64,000 nucleotides of DNA from Mordavella massiliensis (GTDB taxonomy: Bacteria; Bacillota; Clostridia; Lachnospirales; Lachnospiraceae), in NCBI RefSeq assembly GCF_016902415.1, contig NZ_JACJLV010000002.1, forward strand, positions 1 through 64,000, read 5' to 3'. The notes under the pieces are model-generated. The model was not told the origin of the DNA. It ran no database searches and saw only the letters and a program-made list of their open reading frames with translations. Within the stretch, counting starts at the first letter, position 1; each line of letters begins with the position of its first letter. Made by a program: the position numbers and the translations under genes. Positions 43,931 to 52,240 of this stretch are shown here, piece by piece.

Positions 43931-46555
43931 ATGGCAAAATGGGTGTATATGTTCACCGAAGGTAATGCGAACATGAGAAACCTTCTCGGTGGCAAGGGTG
44001 CCAACCTGGCTGAGATGACAAGCTTAGGCCTGCCGGTTCCGCAGGGATTCACTGTAACAACAGAAGCTTGTACTCAGTACTATGAGGATGGCAGACAGAT
44101 CAACGATGAGATCATGGGACAGATCATGGAGGCTATGACAAAGCTGGAAGAGATCACAGGAAAGAAGTTCGGAGATAAGGAAAATCCGCTGCTTGTATCC
44201 GTTCGTTCCGGTGCAAGAGCTTCTATGCCTGGTATGATGGATACCATCCTGAACCTTGGTCTGAATGAAGAAGTAGTAGAGACACTTGCTGCAGCATCCG
44301 GCAATCCGCGCTGGGCATGGGACTGCTACAGAAGATTTATCCAGATGTATTCCGACGTTGTTATGGAAGTCGGCAAGAAATATTTCGAAGAACTCATCGA
44401 CAAGATGAAAGAAGAAAAAGGCGTAAAACAGGACGTTGAGCTTACAGCAGAAGATCTGAAGACTCTGGCAGGACAGTTCAAGGCAGAGTACAAAGAGAAG
44501 ATCGGAACAGATTTCCCGGCTGACGCAAAAGAGCAGCTGATGGGCGCTGTAAAGGCTGTATTCCGTTCCTGGGACAACCCGAGAGCCAATGTATACCGTC
44601 GTGACAACGATATTCCGTACTCCTGGGGAACTGCTGTCAACGTACAGATGATGGCATTTGGTAACATGGGAGACGACTGTGGTACAGGTGTTGCATTTAC
44701 CCGTGACCCGGCTACAGGAGAAAACGGTCTGTTCGGAGAATTCCTTACCAATGCACAGGGCGAGGACGTTGTTGCCGGAGTTCGTACTCCGATGCACATT
44801 TCCGAAATGGAAGAAAAATTCCCGGAGGCATTTGCACAGTTCAAAGATGTATGCAAGACTCTGGAGACTCACTACAGAGACATGCAGGACATGGAGTTTA
44901 CCGTAGAGCACGGCAAACTGTACATGCTGCAGACACGTAATGGTAAGAGAACTGCAAAGGCTGCTCTGAAGATCGCATGCGACCTGGTTGACGAGGGCAT
45001 GAGAACGGAAGAAGAAGCTGTAGCAATGATCGATCCGAGAAACTTAGACTCTCTGCTTCATCCGCAGTTCGACGCAGACGCACTGAAGAAAGCTACCCCG
45101 ATGGGCAAGGCTCTTGGCGCTTCTCCTGGAGCTGCATGTGGTAAGATCGTATTTACCGCTGACGATGCTGTAGAGTGGGCAGAAAGAGGAGAGAAGGTTG
45201 TTCTGGTTCGTCTGGAGACCTCTCCGGAAGATATCACCGGTATGAAGAGCGCGCAGGGTATCCTGACTGTTCGTGGTGGTATGACCTCTCACGCAGCTGT
45301 TGTTGCACGTGGTATGGGTACCTGCTGTGTATCCGGATGCGGCGACATCGTTATGGACGAGGCAAATAAGAAATTTACACTGGGCGGAAAAGAATTCCAC
45401 GAAGGAGATCCGATCTCCCTGGATGGATCCACAGGATGCATTTATGATGGAATCATCCCGACCGTAGACGCTACAATCGCAGGCGAGTTCGGACGTATCA
45501 TGGGATGGGCTGACAAGTACAGAAGACTGAAAGTCCGCACCAATGCAGATACACCGGCAGACGCTAAGAAGGCAGTAGAGCTTGGCGCAGAGGGTATCGG
45601 CCTTTGCCGTACCGAGCACATGTTCTTCGGAGAAGGCAGAATTGACGCATTCCGCGAGATGATCTGCTCTGAGACCGAAGAAGAAAGAGAAAAGGCTCTG
45701 GAGAAAGTCCTGCCGTATCAGCAGGGAGACTTCGAAGAGCTGTACGAGGCTCTGGAAGGAAATCCGGTAACCATCCGTTTCCTGGATCCGCCGCTTCATG
45801 AGTTCGTTCCGACTGAGGAAGAGGATATCAAGAAACTGGCTGAGGCTCAGGGCAAGACTGTTGAGCAGATCAAAGCCGTAATCGACAGCCTGCACGAGTT
45901 CAACCCGATGATGGGTCACCGTGGATGCCGTCTGGCAGTTACTTATCCGGAGATCGCAAAGATGCAGACAAGAGCTGTCATCCGCGCAGCCATCAAAGTA
46001 CAGAAGGCTCATCCGGACTGGACCATCAAGCCGGAGATCATGATCCCGCTGGTTGGAGAGATCAAAGAGCTGAAATACGTAAAGAAATTCGTAGTTGAGA
46101 CTGCTGACGCAGAGATCGCTGCAGCAGGCATCGACCTGAAGTACGAAGTAGGTACCATGATCGAGATCCCGAGAGCTGCTCTTACCGCTGACGAGATCGC
46201 AAAAGAAGCTGACTTCTTCTGCTTCGGTACCAACGACCTGACACAGATGACCTTCGGATTCTCCCGTGATGACGCAGGAAAATTCCTGAATGCATACTAT
46301 GATGCTAAGATTTACGAGAACGATCCGTTTGCAAAACTGGATCAGGTAGGTGTTGGCAAGCTGATGAAGATGGCGATCGAGCTTGGAAAATCCAGCAACC
46401 CGAACATGCACCTTGGTATCTGCGGCGAGCACGGCGGAGATCCGTCCTCTGTTGAATTCTGCGACAGCCTTGGACTGGATTATGTATCCTGCTCACCGTT
46501 CCGTGTACCGATCGCAAGACTGGCAGCAGCTCAGGCAGCGATCGCTCACAAATAA
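43931..46555 (+). CDS. ppdK: Pyruvate, phosphate dikinase
   Basis: PPDK interconverts pyruvate, ATP and phosphate with PEP, AMP and pyrophosphate. The 874-residue chain has the N-terminal nucleotide-binding domain (KGANLAEMTSLGLPVPQGFT), the phosphohistidine domain with catalytic His in GGMTSHAAVVARGMG, and the PEP/pyruvate barrel with CGEHGGDPSSVEF. TTAGGAGGTCATGACAA leads into the ATG. Codon bias is strong, like nifJ. In anaerobes it can run in the glycolytic direction, using pyrophosphate. A strong terminator follows, ahead of the cobalamin riboswitch. Confidence 0.97.
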   Translation: MAKWVYMFTEGNANMRNLLGGKGANLAEMTSLGLPVPQGFTVTTEACTQYYEDGRQINDEIMGQIMEAMTKLEEITGKKFGDKENPLLVSVRSGARASMPGMMDTILNLGLNEEVVETLAAASGNPRWAWDCYRRFIQMYSDVVMEVGKKYFEELIDKMKEEKGVKQDVELTAEDLKTLAGQFKAEYKEKIGTDFPADAKEQLMGAVKAVFRSWDNPRANVYRRDNDIPYSWGTAVNVQMMAFGNMGDDCGTGVAFTRDPATGENGLFGEFLTNAQGEDVVAGVRTPMHISEMEEKFPEAFAQFKDVCKTLETHYRDMQDMEFTVEHGKLYMLQTRNGKRTAKAALKIACDLVDEGMRTEEEAVAMIDPRNLDSLLHPQFDADALKKATPMGKALGASPGAACGKIVFTADDAVEWAERGEKVVLVRLETSPEDITGMKSAQGILTVRGGMTSHAAVVARGMGTCCVSGCGDIVMDEANKKFTLGGKEFHEGDPISLDGSTGCIYDGIIPTVDATIAGEFGRIMGWADKYRRLKVRTNADTPADAKKAVELGAEGIGLCRTEHMFFGEGRIDAFREMICSETEEEREKALEKVLPYQQGDFEELYEALEGNPVTIRFLDPPLHEFVPTEEEDIKKLAEAQGKTVEQIKAVIDSLHEFNPMMGHRGCRLAVTYPEIAKMQTRAVIRAAIKVQKAHPDWTIKPEIMIPLVGEIKELKYVKKFVVETADAEIAAAGIDLKYEVGTMIEIPRAALTADEIAKEADFFCFGTNDLTQMTFGFSRDDAGKFLNAYYDAKIYENDPFAKLDQVGVGKLMKMAIELGKSSNPNMHLGICGEHGGDPSSVEFCDSLGLDYVSCSPFRVPIARLAAAQAAIAHK

Positions 46556-46589
46556 GCGGAAGCGATATCGAATCACAAATGATCCGCAG

Positions 46590-46622
46590 CGCCCTGTTCT
46601 TTTGAACAGGGCGTTGTTTTTT
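46590..46622 (+). terminator. Terminator of ppdK
   Basis: CGCCCTGTTC and GAACAGGGCG enclose TTTT and are followed by TTGTTTTTT. Confidence 0.92.
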
Positions 46623-46661
46623 CTGGAAAAATATGTTATAACTGAACATAGTTGAATGAAA

Positions 46662-46835
46662 GAAGCGACAGGTGTCAATTCAGGAAGCTGATTTGGTGAA
46701 AAGGGAAACAGGTGCAAATCCTGTGCGAACTCGTCACTGTAATCAGGGAGTGCGTAACCGGCAATGCCACTGAGAGATCGGGAAGGCGGATACGCATGAT
46801 GATCTGTGAGCCAGGAGACCTGCCTGTTGCTGTAC
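46662..46835 (+). ncRNA. Cobalamin riboswitch
   Basis: The element shows the ordered conserved segments of the B12 riboswitch: an ACAGGTGT opening, GGGAAACAGGTGCAAATCC, CGTCACTGTAATC, GCCACTGAGAGATCGGGAAGG and, at the 3' side, the B12-box GAGCCAGGAGACCTGCC at 46808-46824. It lies downstream of the ppdK terminator and upstream of a terminator hairpin and the DUF4430-ECF S component pair, so high cobalamin should stop expression of those genes. Confidence 0.93.
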
Positions 46836-46905
46836 AGGATCTTTTCCAAACCACGAGTAACTGGTTGTACATCCGCCGCAAACTGCGGTAATCATGCGTG
46901 AAGTA

Positions 46906-46936
46906 CGCCCGTTTCCCTGTGGAAGCGGGCGTTTTT
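46906..46936 (+). terminator. Riboswitch-controlled terminator
   Basis: CGCCCGTTTCC and GGAAGCGGGCG enclose CTGT and are followed by TTTTT, about 60 bases before the next gene. This is the expected expression platform. Confidence 0.8.
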
Positions 46937-46996
46937 GCTAAATGGAAATGGATTAGTACCTTTCAACTTCATCAAAGAAGAAAAGGAGAAAAGAAG

Positions 46997-47419
46997 ATGC
47001 AGAAAAGCAAAAAGAAAATCTGGATTGCCCTGGCGGCAGTGATTGTGATCGCAGTTATTTTCGCAGTCGTTTATTTTGTTGCAGGGCCAAAGACAAAAGA
47101 AGGCTCCAAGACCTGTACCCTGGAGGTCATGGATGACGCCGGAGAGGTGACGTCTTATGAACTTTCCACTGATGTGGAGACGCTGCGTGAACTTATGGAT
47201 GAAGCGGCGGAAAGCGAAGACTTCTCTTACGAGGGCGACGAGGATGATTACGGGCTGTACATCAATACCGTAAATGGCCTGACCGCAGATTATGATACGG
47301 ACGGCGCATACTGGGCAATCTATGTCGACGGCGAGTACGGCCAGTACAGCGCGGACACCCAGCCGGTAGAGGACGGCGGAACATACCGTCTGGCTTACGA
47401 GGTTGCTGCCGGAGAGTAA
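46997..47419 (+). CDS. Membrane-anchored DUF4430 protein (transcobalamin-like fold)
   Basis: This 140-residue protein has one N-terminal helix (IWIALAAVIVIAVIFAVVYF), no lipobox Cys, and an extracellular DUF4430 domain ending in GAYWAIYVDGEYGQYSAD and DGGTYRLAYE. DUF4430 resembles the C-terminal domain of transcobalamin and intrinsic factor and is often found next to ECF S components. The gene starts at 46997 with AAAAGGAG upstream; a frame back to 46898 would translate the terminator region. It lies under a cobalamin riboswitch and 6 bases before an S component. I infer an outward-facing binding or capture protein for a corrinoid. Confidence 0.82.
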   Translation: MQKSKKKIWIALAAVIVIAVIFAVVYFVAGPKTKEGSKTCTLEVMDDAGEVTSYELSTDVETLRELMDEAAESEDFSYEGDEDDYGLYINTVNGLTADYDTDGAYWAIYVDGEYGQYSADTQPVEDGGTYRLAYEVAAGE

Positions 47420-47425
47420 TGTCTT

Positions 47426-47941
47426 ATGAATAGCAGGACGAAATGGAAAGCAAAAGATATTGTTCTGATCGGAATGATGACGGCCACAGTGGAAGCGGCA
47501 AAAACTGCGCTGGCATTTTTGCCCAATATCGAACTGGTGAGTTTTCTGTTTATTATTTACACCATCGTATTCGGTAAAAAGGCGCTCCCCGCCGTATTTG
47601 CATTCGTAGGCGTGGAATGCCTGGTGTGGGGGATGAACCTGTGGGTCATCAACTATCTGTATGTGTGGCCCCTGCTGGTGGTGATCACGCTGATCATGCA
47701 AAAAAGCGGATGCCGGCAGGCCCTTGTCTACGCAGTAATGAGCGGGGCCTTCGGCCTGGGATTTGGCGCGCTGTGCGCGATCCCCTACCTGTTTATCGGA
47801 GGGCCGGGGATGATGGTGTCCTGGTGGGTGGCAGGGATCCCCTATGACCTGATCCACGGAGCCGGGAACTTTGTCCTGTGCCTGGTCCTGTTCCATCCGA
47901 TCCTGCGTGTCCTGGAAAAATGCAGCCGGATGCTGGACTAA
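47426..47941 (+). CDS. ECF transporter S component, probably for cobalamin
   Basis: This 171-residue integral membrane protein has about six helices. The opening KAKDIVLIGMMTATVEAAKTAL has the small-residue pattern (GMMTA) that S components use to contact EcfT. FVGVECLVWGMN and the membrane-embedded GPGMMVSWWVAGIPYDLIHG follow. It is co-transcribed with the DUF4430 gene under a cobalamin riboswitch, so the likely substrate is vitamin B12 or a precursor. It has no ATPase of its own and should share EcfA1-A2-T, encoded at 13980-16506. The substrate is inferred from regulation, not from binding residues. Confidence 0.85.
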   Translation: MNSRTKWKAKDIVLIGMMTATVEAAKTALAFLPNIELVSFLFIIYTIVFGKKALPAVFAFVGVECLVWGMNLWVINYLYVWPLLVVITLIMQKSGCRQALVYAVMSGAFGLGFGALCAIPYLFIGGPGMMVSWWVAGIPYDLIHGAGNFVLCLVLFHPILRVLEKCSRMLD

Positions 47942-47951
47942 AAAAGAGAAG

Positions 47952-47998
47952 AAAGCCTCATGGATGGCAGATGTATGCTGGTGTCCATGAGGCTTTTT
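47952..47998 (+). terminator. Terminator of the DUF4430-S component operon
   Basis: AAAGCCTCATGGA and TCCATGAGGCTTTTT enclose a 19-base loop. Confidence 0.88.
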
Positions 47999-48105
47999 GG
48001 CAATTCCGGCAGAAAAAAGAAAGATTCATATTGTATCCCGCAGCCATCTGCGATAATATTTGGAGTGGAGTTATCATTTTTACAATGAAAGAAGGAAAAT
48101 CATTC

Positions 48106-48618
48106 ATGAACCATATTATTTTGGGAAATATCATATCTTTTGCAGCGGCGGTGATGCTGCTACTGGGGTGCTGCACCACAGACACCCGCAAGATCTATAC
48201 ATATCAGATTGCGGAAAACGGGATTCTCTGCCTGTCGTCTGTAGTGTTTGGATCGTATTCGGGACTTGTGACCCTGTCTCTGGCGATCTTCCGGAATGTA
48301 TTGATCATGGAAAATAAATATACCAGAAACTGGATGATTGGCCTGAGCATCGTGATCACGGCAGGCGGCGTGCTTTTGAACACCAAGGGGCTGGCAGGGC
48401 TTTTTCCGGTGCTGGCCACCCTGATCTGGACAGTTGCCAATTATTATTTCCGGGATGTATTTTGCGTGAAGATCTTTCTGCTGATCAATATTGCCCTGTG
48501 GACCATTTATTTCTTTGTGATCTGGGACTTTTCTTCCGGGATCGCCCAGGTGGTCATGGGTATCCTCTGCGTGATCTCCCTGTACCGGATTTCGGCGAGG
48601 AGGGTCCGGGAATCCTAG
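48106..48618 (+). CDS. YgjV-family inner membrane protein
   Basis: This 170-residue protein has about five to six predicted helices (MNHIILGNIISFAAAVMLLL, SVVFGSYSGLVTLSLAIFRN, IGLSIVITAGGVLL and others). The pattern with N-terminal glycine-rich helix, FRN and GLFPVLATLIWTVANYY resembles the YgjV/Imp family, whose function is unknown. The ATG at 48106 follows GAAGGA at about 9 bases; a longer frame from 47878 is an overlap with the S component. The gene stands alone between a terminator and a decayed response-regulator fragment. Confidence 0.75.
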   Translation: MNHIILGNIISFAAAVMLLLGCCTTDTRKIYTYQIAENGILCLSSVVFGSYSGLVTLSLAIFRNVLIMENKYTRNWMIGLSIVITAGGVLLNTKGLAGLFPVLATLIWTVANYYFRDVFCVKIFLLINIALWTIYFFVIWDFSSGIAQVVMGILCVISLYRISARRVRES

Positions 48619-48734
48619 ATTGTCAGAAAACGATAAAACTCAAGGTCAATTATACAACCAGTGGTGGCCAAAGGGGTGACATTACAGAAATCGGGGAGTA
48701 TAATATCTTCAAATGAGTTTTACGGCAGAGGGGT

Positions 48735-48950
48735 ATGGTCAGGACGATGATCGAAATGAGTCCGGTAAACGGGATAGAGATCGGACGGAAGCTTCTGCGT
48801 GCGGATCCGGACGTCTATCTTGTCTATCTGGCAGCCCACCCGGAGTATGAATTTGAAAGTTATAAGCTGGAAGTCGATCAGTATATTCTGAAGGAAGAAT
48901 TCTGGCATCTTTGGGAATGTGTTTCGGAGTCTGGCAAAAAAATATGCTGC
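48735..48950 (+). pseudogene. Remnant of a response-regulator receiver domain (LytTR type)
   Basis: The translation contains PVNGIEIGRKLL, DPDVYLVYLAAHPEYEFES and YKLEVDQYILKEE, matching the second half of a receiver domain (MNGIE loop, beta-4, alpha-4 and the conserved Lys of YILK). The phospho-acceptor Asp region is missing or degraded, and no LytTR DNA-binding domain follows. After about 70 codons the frame runs antisense into fprA. It is therefore a truncated remnant. The 100 bases before it (48619-48734) hold nothing I can recognise. Confidence 0.65.
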
Positions 48951-48991
48951 ACGGCGCGAAGGTCAGTGCAGCATATTTCTTATCTTCTCAA

Positions 48992-50152
48992 TTACTCCCG
49001 GCACAGTTCGTCTGCCATGGCTTCGATCTGTGCGCTGCTTTCAGCGTTCAGAGCGGATTTGATGGTGACTTCTGTCTCCAGCCAGGTGATGTTTTTGCTC
49101 TTTTCGAATTTCCCTTTCATGATCTTGTTAGCCAGAGGCGCCCAGGAGCCGTTCTCAATCAGGCCGATGGTGCGGTTCTGGTAGTTGCGTTCGGTCAGGT
49201 GATCGATAAAGTGCTTCATGAACGGGAAGATGTCGGCATTGTAGGTGGTGGTGGCAAGCACCAGTTTGCCGTAGCGGAAAGCGTCTTCTACCGCTTCGGT
49301 CATCTCGTCTCTTGCCAGGTCGCATACCACAACCTTGGGGCAGCCCTTTTCCCTCAGCTTGTCTGCCAGAAGTTCTACAGCAGCTTTGGTGTGGCCGTAC
49401 ACGGAGGTATAGGCGATCATGACGCCTTCGGACTCTGCCCGGTAGGAGGACCAGATGTCGTATTTCTCCAGATAATGAGCAAGATTTTCCTTTAATACTG
49501 GTCCGTGGAGCGGGCAGATGATCTGGATGTCCAGGTCTGCGGCTTTCTTTAATACGTTCTGTACCTGTGCGCCGTATTTGCCTACGATACCGATATAGTA
49601 GCGTCTGGCTTCGCAGTCCCAGTCTTCTTCTGTGTCCAGGGCGCCGAATTTACCGAATCCGTCTGCAGAGAAGAGGACTTTGTCAGTGCTTTCATAGGTC
49701 ATCATAACCTCCGGCCAGTGTACCATGGGCGCAAAGACGAAGTGGAGTTCATGGGAACCCAGAGACAGGGAAGCGCCGTTTTCTGCCACCAGTTTTCTGC
49801 CTTCCAGATCCAGGTCAAAGAACTGGCCGATCATGGCAAATGCTTTGGCGGTTGCCACTACGGTGGTATCCGGATAAACCTTTAAGAAGGCTTCGATGCT
49901 GGCGGAGTGGTCCGGCTCCATGTGCTGGATCACCAGATAGTCGGGTTTGCGTCCGCCGAGTGCTTCGGCTACATTTTTCAGCCATTCTTCTGTAAAGAGG
50001 ATATCTACGGTGTCCATGACTGCGGTCTTTTCGTCCAGGATCACATAGGAGTTGTAGGCCATTCCGTTGGGAACGGGATACTGTCCTTCAAAGAGGTCTA
50101 CATGGTGGTCGTTGACACCCACATAGCGGATTGCTTCTGTTACTGTTGTCAT
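48992..50152 (-). CDS. fprA: Flavodiiron protein (FprA-type A flavoprotein)
   Basis: This enzyme reduces O2 to water or NO to N2O to protect anaerobes. The 386-residue chain has an N-terminal metallo-beta-lactamase domain with the diiron ligands in IQHMEPDHSASIE, PMVHWPEVM, SADGFGKFG and CPLHGPV, then a flavodoxin domain from about residue 240 (MIAYTSVYGHTKAAVELLA binds FMN). The ATG at 50152 follows AAGGGAG; a longer frame to 50182 lacks a site. No rubredoxin is adjacent. It is a monocistronic gene, convergent with the receiver remnant. Confidence 0.95.
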   Translation of the reverse strand: MTTVTEAIRYVGVNDHHVDLFEGQYPVPNGMAYNSYVILDEKTAVMDTVDILFTEEWLKNVAEALGGRKPDYLVIQHMEPDHSASIEAFLKVYPDTTVVATAKAFAMIGQFFDLDLEGRKLVAENGASLSLGSHELHFVFAPMVHWPEVMMTYESTDKVLFSADGFGKFGALDTEEDWDCEARRYYIGIVGKYGAQVQNVLKKAADLDIQIICPLHGPVLKENLAHYLEKYDIWSSYRAESEGVMIAYTSVYGHTKAAVELLADKLREKGCPKVVVCDLARDEMTEAVEDAFRYGKLVLATTTYNADIFPFMKHFIDHLTERNYQNRTIGLIENGSWAPLANKIMKGKFEKSKNITWLETEVTIKSALNAESSAQIEAMADELCRE

Positions 50153-50271
50153 ATCGTAAGATCTCCCTTCATTTATGTCCATTCATTATAGAAAAGTTTC
50201 TGGTAACATTATAGGCGATAAACGCCGGAAAACCAAGTACAATATTAGAAACATTCTGTCCGGTCTTTTGC

Positions 50272-50592
50272 TTACGCGGCTGAGGTGGCCTTTAGCCCGA
50301 TGATCCCGATGAGCAAAAGAGCCACGAAGAAGAGCCTCACCGGAGAGACGGATTCGTGAAAAAGGACGATACCTGCGATCACGGCGCCCAGGGCTCCGAT
50401 GCCGGTCCAGACGGCGTAAGCAGTGCCAAGGGGCAGGACTTTGGTGGCCTGGGACAGAAACACAAAGCTGAAGATCATGCCGATCACGGTGAGGATCGTG
50501 AATTTCAGGACAGTAAATCCTTCGGAAAATTTCAGACAGGTGGACCAGAAGACTTCCAGCCCTCCGGCGATGACAAGATAAAACCATTCCAT
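50272..50592 (-). CDS. SMR-family guanidinium exporter (Gdx/SugE-type)
   Basis: This 106-residue, four-helix small multidrug resistance protein follows the SugE/Gdx pattern: MEWFYLVIAGGLEVFWSTCLK (essential Glu in GLEV), LSQATKVLPLGTAYAVWTGI and LLLIGIIGLK. Gdx-type members export guanidinium in exchange for protons, whereas EmrE-type members export polyaromatic cations. AAAGGAG precedes the ATG. The leader between the predicted promoter and the gene holds a terminator-like hairpin, which suggests transcription attenuation, as guanidine riboswitches do for such genes. The gene is divergent from the cysK-like gene. Confidence 0.87.
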   Translation of the reverse strand: MEWFYLVIAGGLEVFWSTCLKFSEGFTVLKFTILTVIGMIFSFVFLSQATKVLPLGTAYAVWTGIGALGAVIAGIVLFHESVSPVRLFFVALLLIGIIGLKATSAA

Positions 50593-50639
50593 ATTTTTTT
50601 CTCCTTTCAGATGGCAGAAAAGCCTGCCGGGAATATGAA

Positions 50640-50705
50640 TTTTGCAAAAAGAAAAAGCGTCTGGACTGTATCTTCTATGGCCTAACGATACAGAGCAAGC
50701 GCTTC
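50640..50705 (-). promoter_or_regulatory. Attenuator-like leader of the SMR gene (possible guanidine riboswitch)
   Basis: On the minus strand the leader has CTGTATC/GATACAG enclosing a loop with TTAGGCC, inside an outer AAGCG/CGCTT stem that is followed by TTTTCTTTTT. A GCCGCCGGGTAATC segment lies just upstream. This has the geometry of a riboswitch with a terminator, but I cannot match it with certainty to a known class. Confidence 0.5.
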
Positions 50706-50744
50706 GATTACCCGGCGGCAAATAAACATTTTGTGAACTTTCGA

Positions 50745-50776
50745 ATATAATTTAACAAATGGAATTGCCTTTGTCA
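50745..50776 (-). promoter_or_regulatory. Predicted promoter of the SMR gene
   Basis: On the minus strand, TTGACA, 17 bases, then TAAATT, placing the start of transcription ahead of the attenuator-like leader. Confidence 0.5.
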
Positions 50777-50847
50777 ATGATTTGGTCTATTATTTTAGGA
50801 AGAAGCAACGTGTTAAAAGGTATTTTTTCAGTAAGGAAGGTAAGACT

Positions 50848-51777
50848 ATGATATATCACGACGTTTTGGAAGCTGTAGGAAATACACCCCTGATCCGGCT
50901 GAACCGGATGACAGATCCTGAGGATGCGGAAGTGCTGGTGAAGTTTGAGGCGGTGAATATCGGCGGTTCTGTGAAGACCCGCACGGCCCTGAATATGATT
51001 CAGGCGGCTGAGAAGGACGGCAGGATCGGGCCGGATACGATCATCGTGGAGCCGACAAGCGGCAACCAGGGGATCGGCCTTGCGCTGATCGGCGCGGTGA
51101 AGGGATATAAGACCCGGATCATTATGCCAGATTCTGTCAGTGAGGAACGGCGTAAGCTGGTGAAGAACTATGGGGCGGAAGTGGTGCTGATCCATGACGA
51201 GGGAAATATCGGCGCATGCATTGAGAAGTGTATGCAGACGGCCCTTCAGATGGCGAAAGACGATCCGAATGTCTTTGTGCCGCAGCAGTTTGAAAATGAG
51301 GCTAACAGCCAGGCGCACAGGGAACAGACCGGACAGGAGATTCTAAAGCAGGCAGGTAAGCCGATCCACGGATTCTGCTCCGGTATTGGCACCGGCGGCA
51401 CCATCACCGGCGTGGGCGAGGCTTTGCGGGAGCAAAATCCGGATATCCTGATCTGGGCGATCGAACCGGAGCATGCGGCGATCCTCTCCGGTAAGGAAGT
51501 GGGAAGCCATATCCAGATGGGAATCGGAGACGGCGTGATCCCGAAGATCCTGCATCAGGATGTGTACCAGGACATCGTGATCGTGACCGATGAGGAGGCG
51601 CTTGCCACGGCAAGAGAGCTGGCGGCAAAAGAGGGCCTGATGTGCGGCATCACCGGCGGCACCAATGTGGCGGCGGCTCTTCGGATGGCGAAGAAACTGG
51701 GAAAGGGCAAGACGGTGGTTACCATCCTGCCGGATACGGCAGAACGCTATTTTTCTACCGAGCTGTTTGACGCGTAG
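50848..51777 (+). CDS. Cysteine synthase-like PLP enzyme (variant active-site motifs)
   Basis: This 309-residue fold-type II PLP enzyme is close in design to O-acetylserine sulfhydrylase. The PLP Lys lies in GGSVKTRTALN (usual CysK: SVKDR), the substrate loop is EPTSGNQGIGLA (usual SGNTG), and the phosphate loop is GIGTGGTITGVGE. The Thr-to-Gln change in the substrate loop and the Asp-to-Thr change after the Lys argue for a subfamily distinct from classic CysK. It may still make cysteine, or may use another beta-substituted serine. GTAAGGAAGG lies ahead of the ATG. dgkA follows 20 bases later. No cysE is adjacent. Confidence 0.82.
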   Translation: MIYHDVLEAVGNTPLIRLNRMTDPEDAEVLVKFEAVNIGGSVKTRTALNMIQAAEKDGRIGPDTIIVEPTSGNQGIGLALIGAVKGYKTRIIMPDSVSEERRKLVKNYGAEVVLIHDEGNIGACIEKCMQTALQMAKDDPNVFVPQQFENEANSQAHREQTGQEILKQAGKPIHGFCSGIGTGGTITGVGEALREQNPDILIWAIEPEHAAILSGKEVGSHIQMGIGDGVIPKILHQDVYQDIVIVTDEEALATARELAAKEGLMCGITGGTNVAAALRMAKKLGKGKTVVTILPDTAERYFSTELFDA

Positions 51778-51797
51778 GGAAAGTTAAGGTGACGGAT

Positions 51798-52190
51798 ATG
51801 AAACGAGAGAAAAAACCGCCGCTTCGCAAGACCTTTGGCTATGCTTTTGAGGGAATCCTGACCGGGATCCGCAAAGAACGCAACATGCGGATCCACACGG
51901 CGGCCATGATCCTGGTGGTGTTTTTCGGCACGGTTCTGGGGCTTTCTGCCACGGAGTGGTGTATCTGCCTGGTCCTTTTCGGACTGGTGATGGCGCTGGA
52001 GCTGGTGAATACGGCGGTGGAAGCGGTGGTGGATCTGGTAACGGAGGAGCGAAAGCCTCTGGCTAAGATCGCCAAAGATACGGCGGCAGGGGCGGTGCTG
52101 ATCGCGGCCATCATGGCGGCGGTCAGCGGATGCATCATTTTTCTGCCGAAAATCTTAGAATTTGTTGAGGCTCTTGGGATCATCGGATGA
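51798..52190 (+). CDS. dgkA: Diacylglycerol/undecaprenol kinase (DgkA family)
   Basis: This 130-residue membrane enzyme is the small DgkA type, which in Gram-positives phosphorylates undecaprenol, a lipid carrier for wall synthesis. It has a cytoplasmic N-terminus (FGYAFEGILTGIRKERNMRIH), three helices and the catalytic motif ALELVNTAVEAVVDLV. AAGGTGA lies 5 bases before the ATG at 51798, and I prefer it over the GTG at 51789. A C-terminal helix ends the protein. Confidence 0.92.
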   Translation: MKREKKPPLRKTFGYAFEGILTGIRKERNMRIHTAAMILVVFFGTVLGLSATEWCICLVLFGLVMALELVNTAVEAVVDLVTEERKPLAKIAKDTAAGAVLIAAIMAAVSGCIIFLPKILEFVEALGIIG

Positions 52191-52240
52191 TTTCCCGGGC
52201 ATCATGTAAAGGATAAAGCAAGTAGAAAGGAGAAAATCAT

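Noticed and set aside
48735-49184. A complete 149-residue protein
   Set aside because: Only the first 70 codons resemble a receiver domain; the rest is antisense to fprA.
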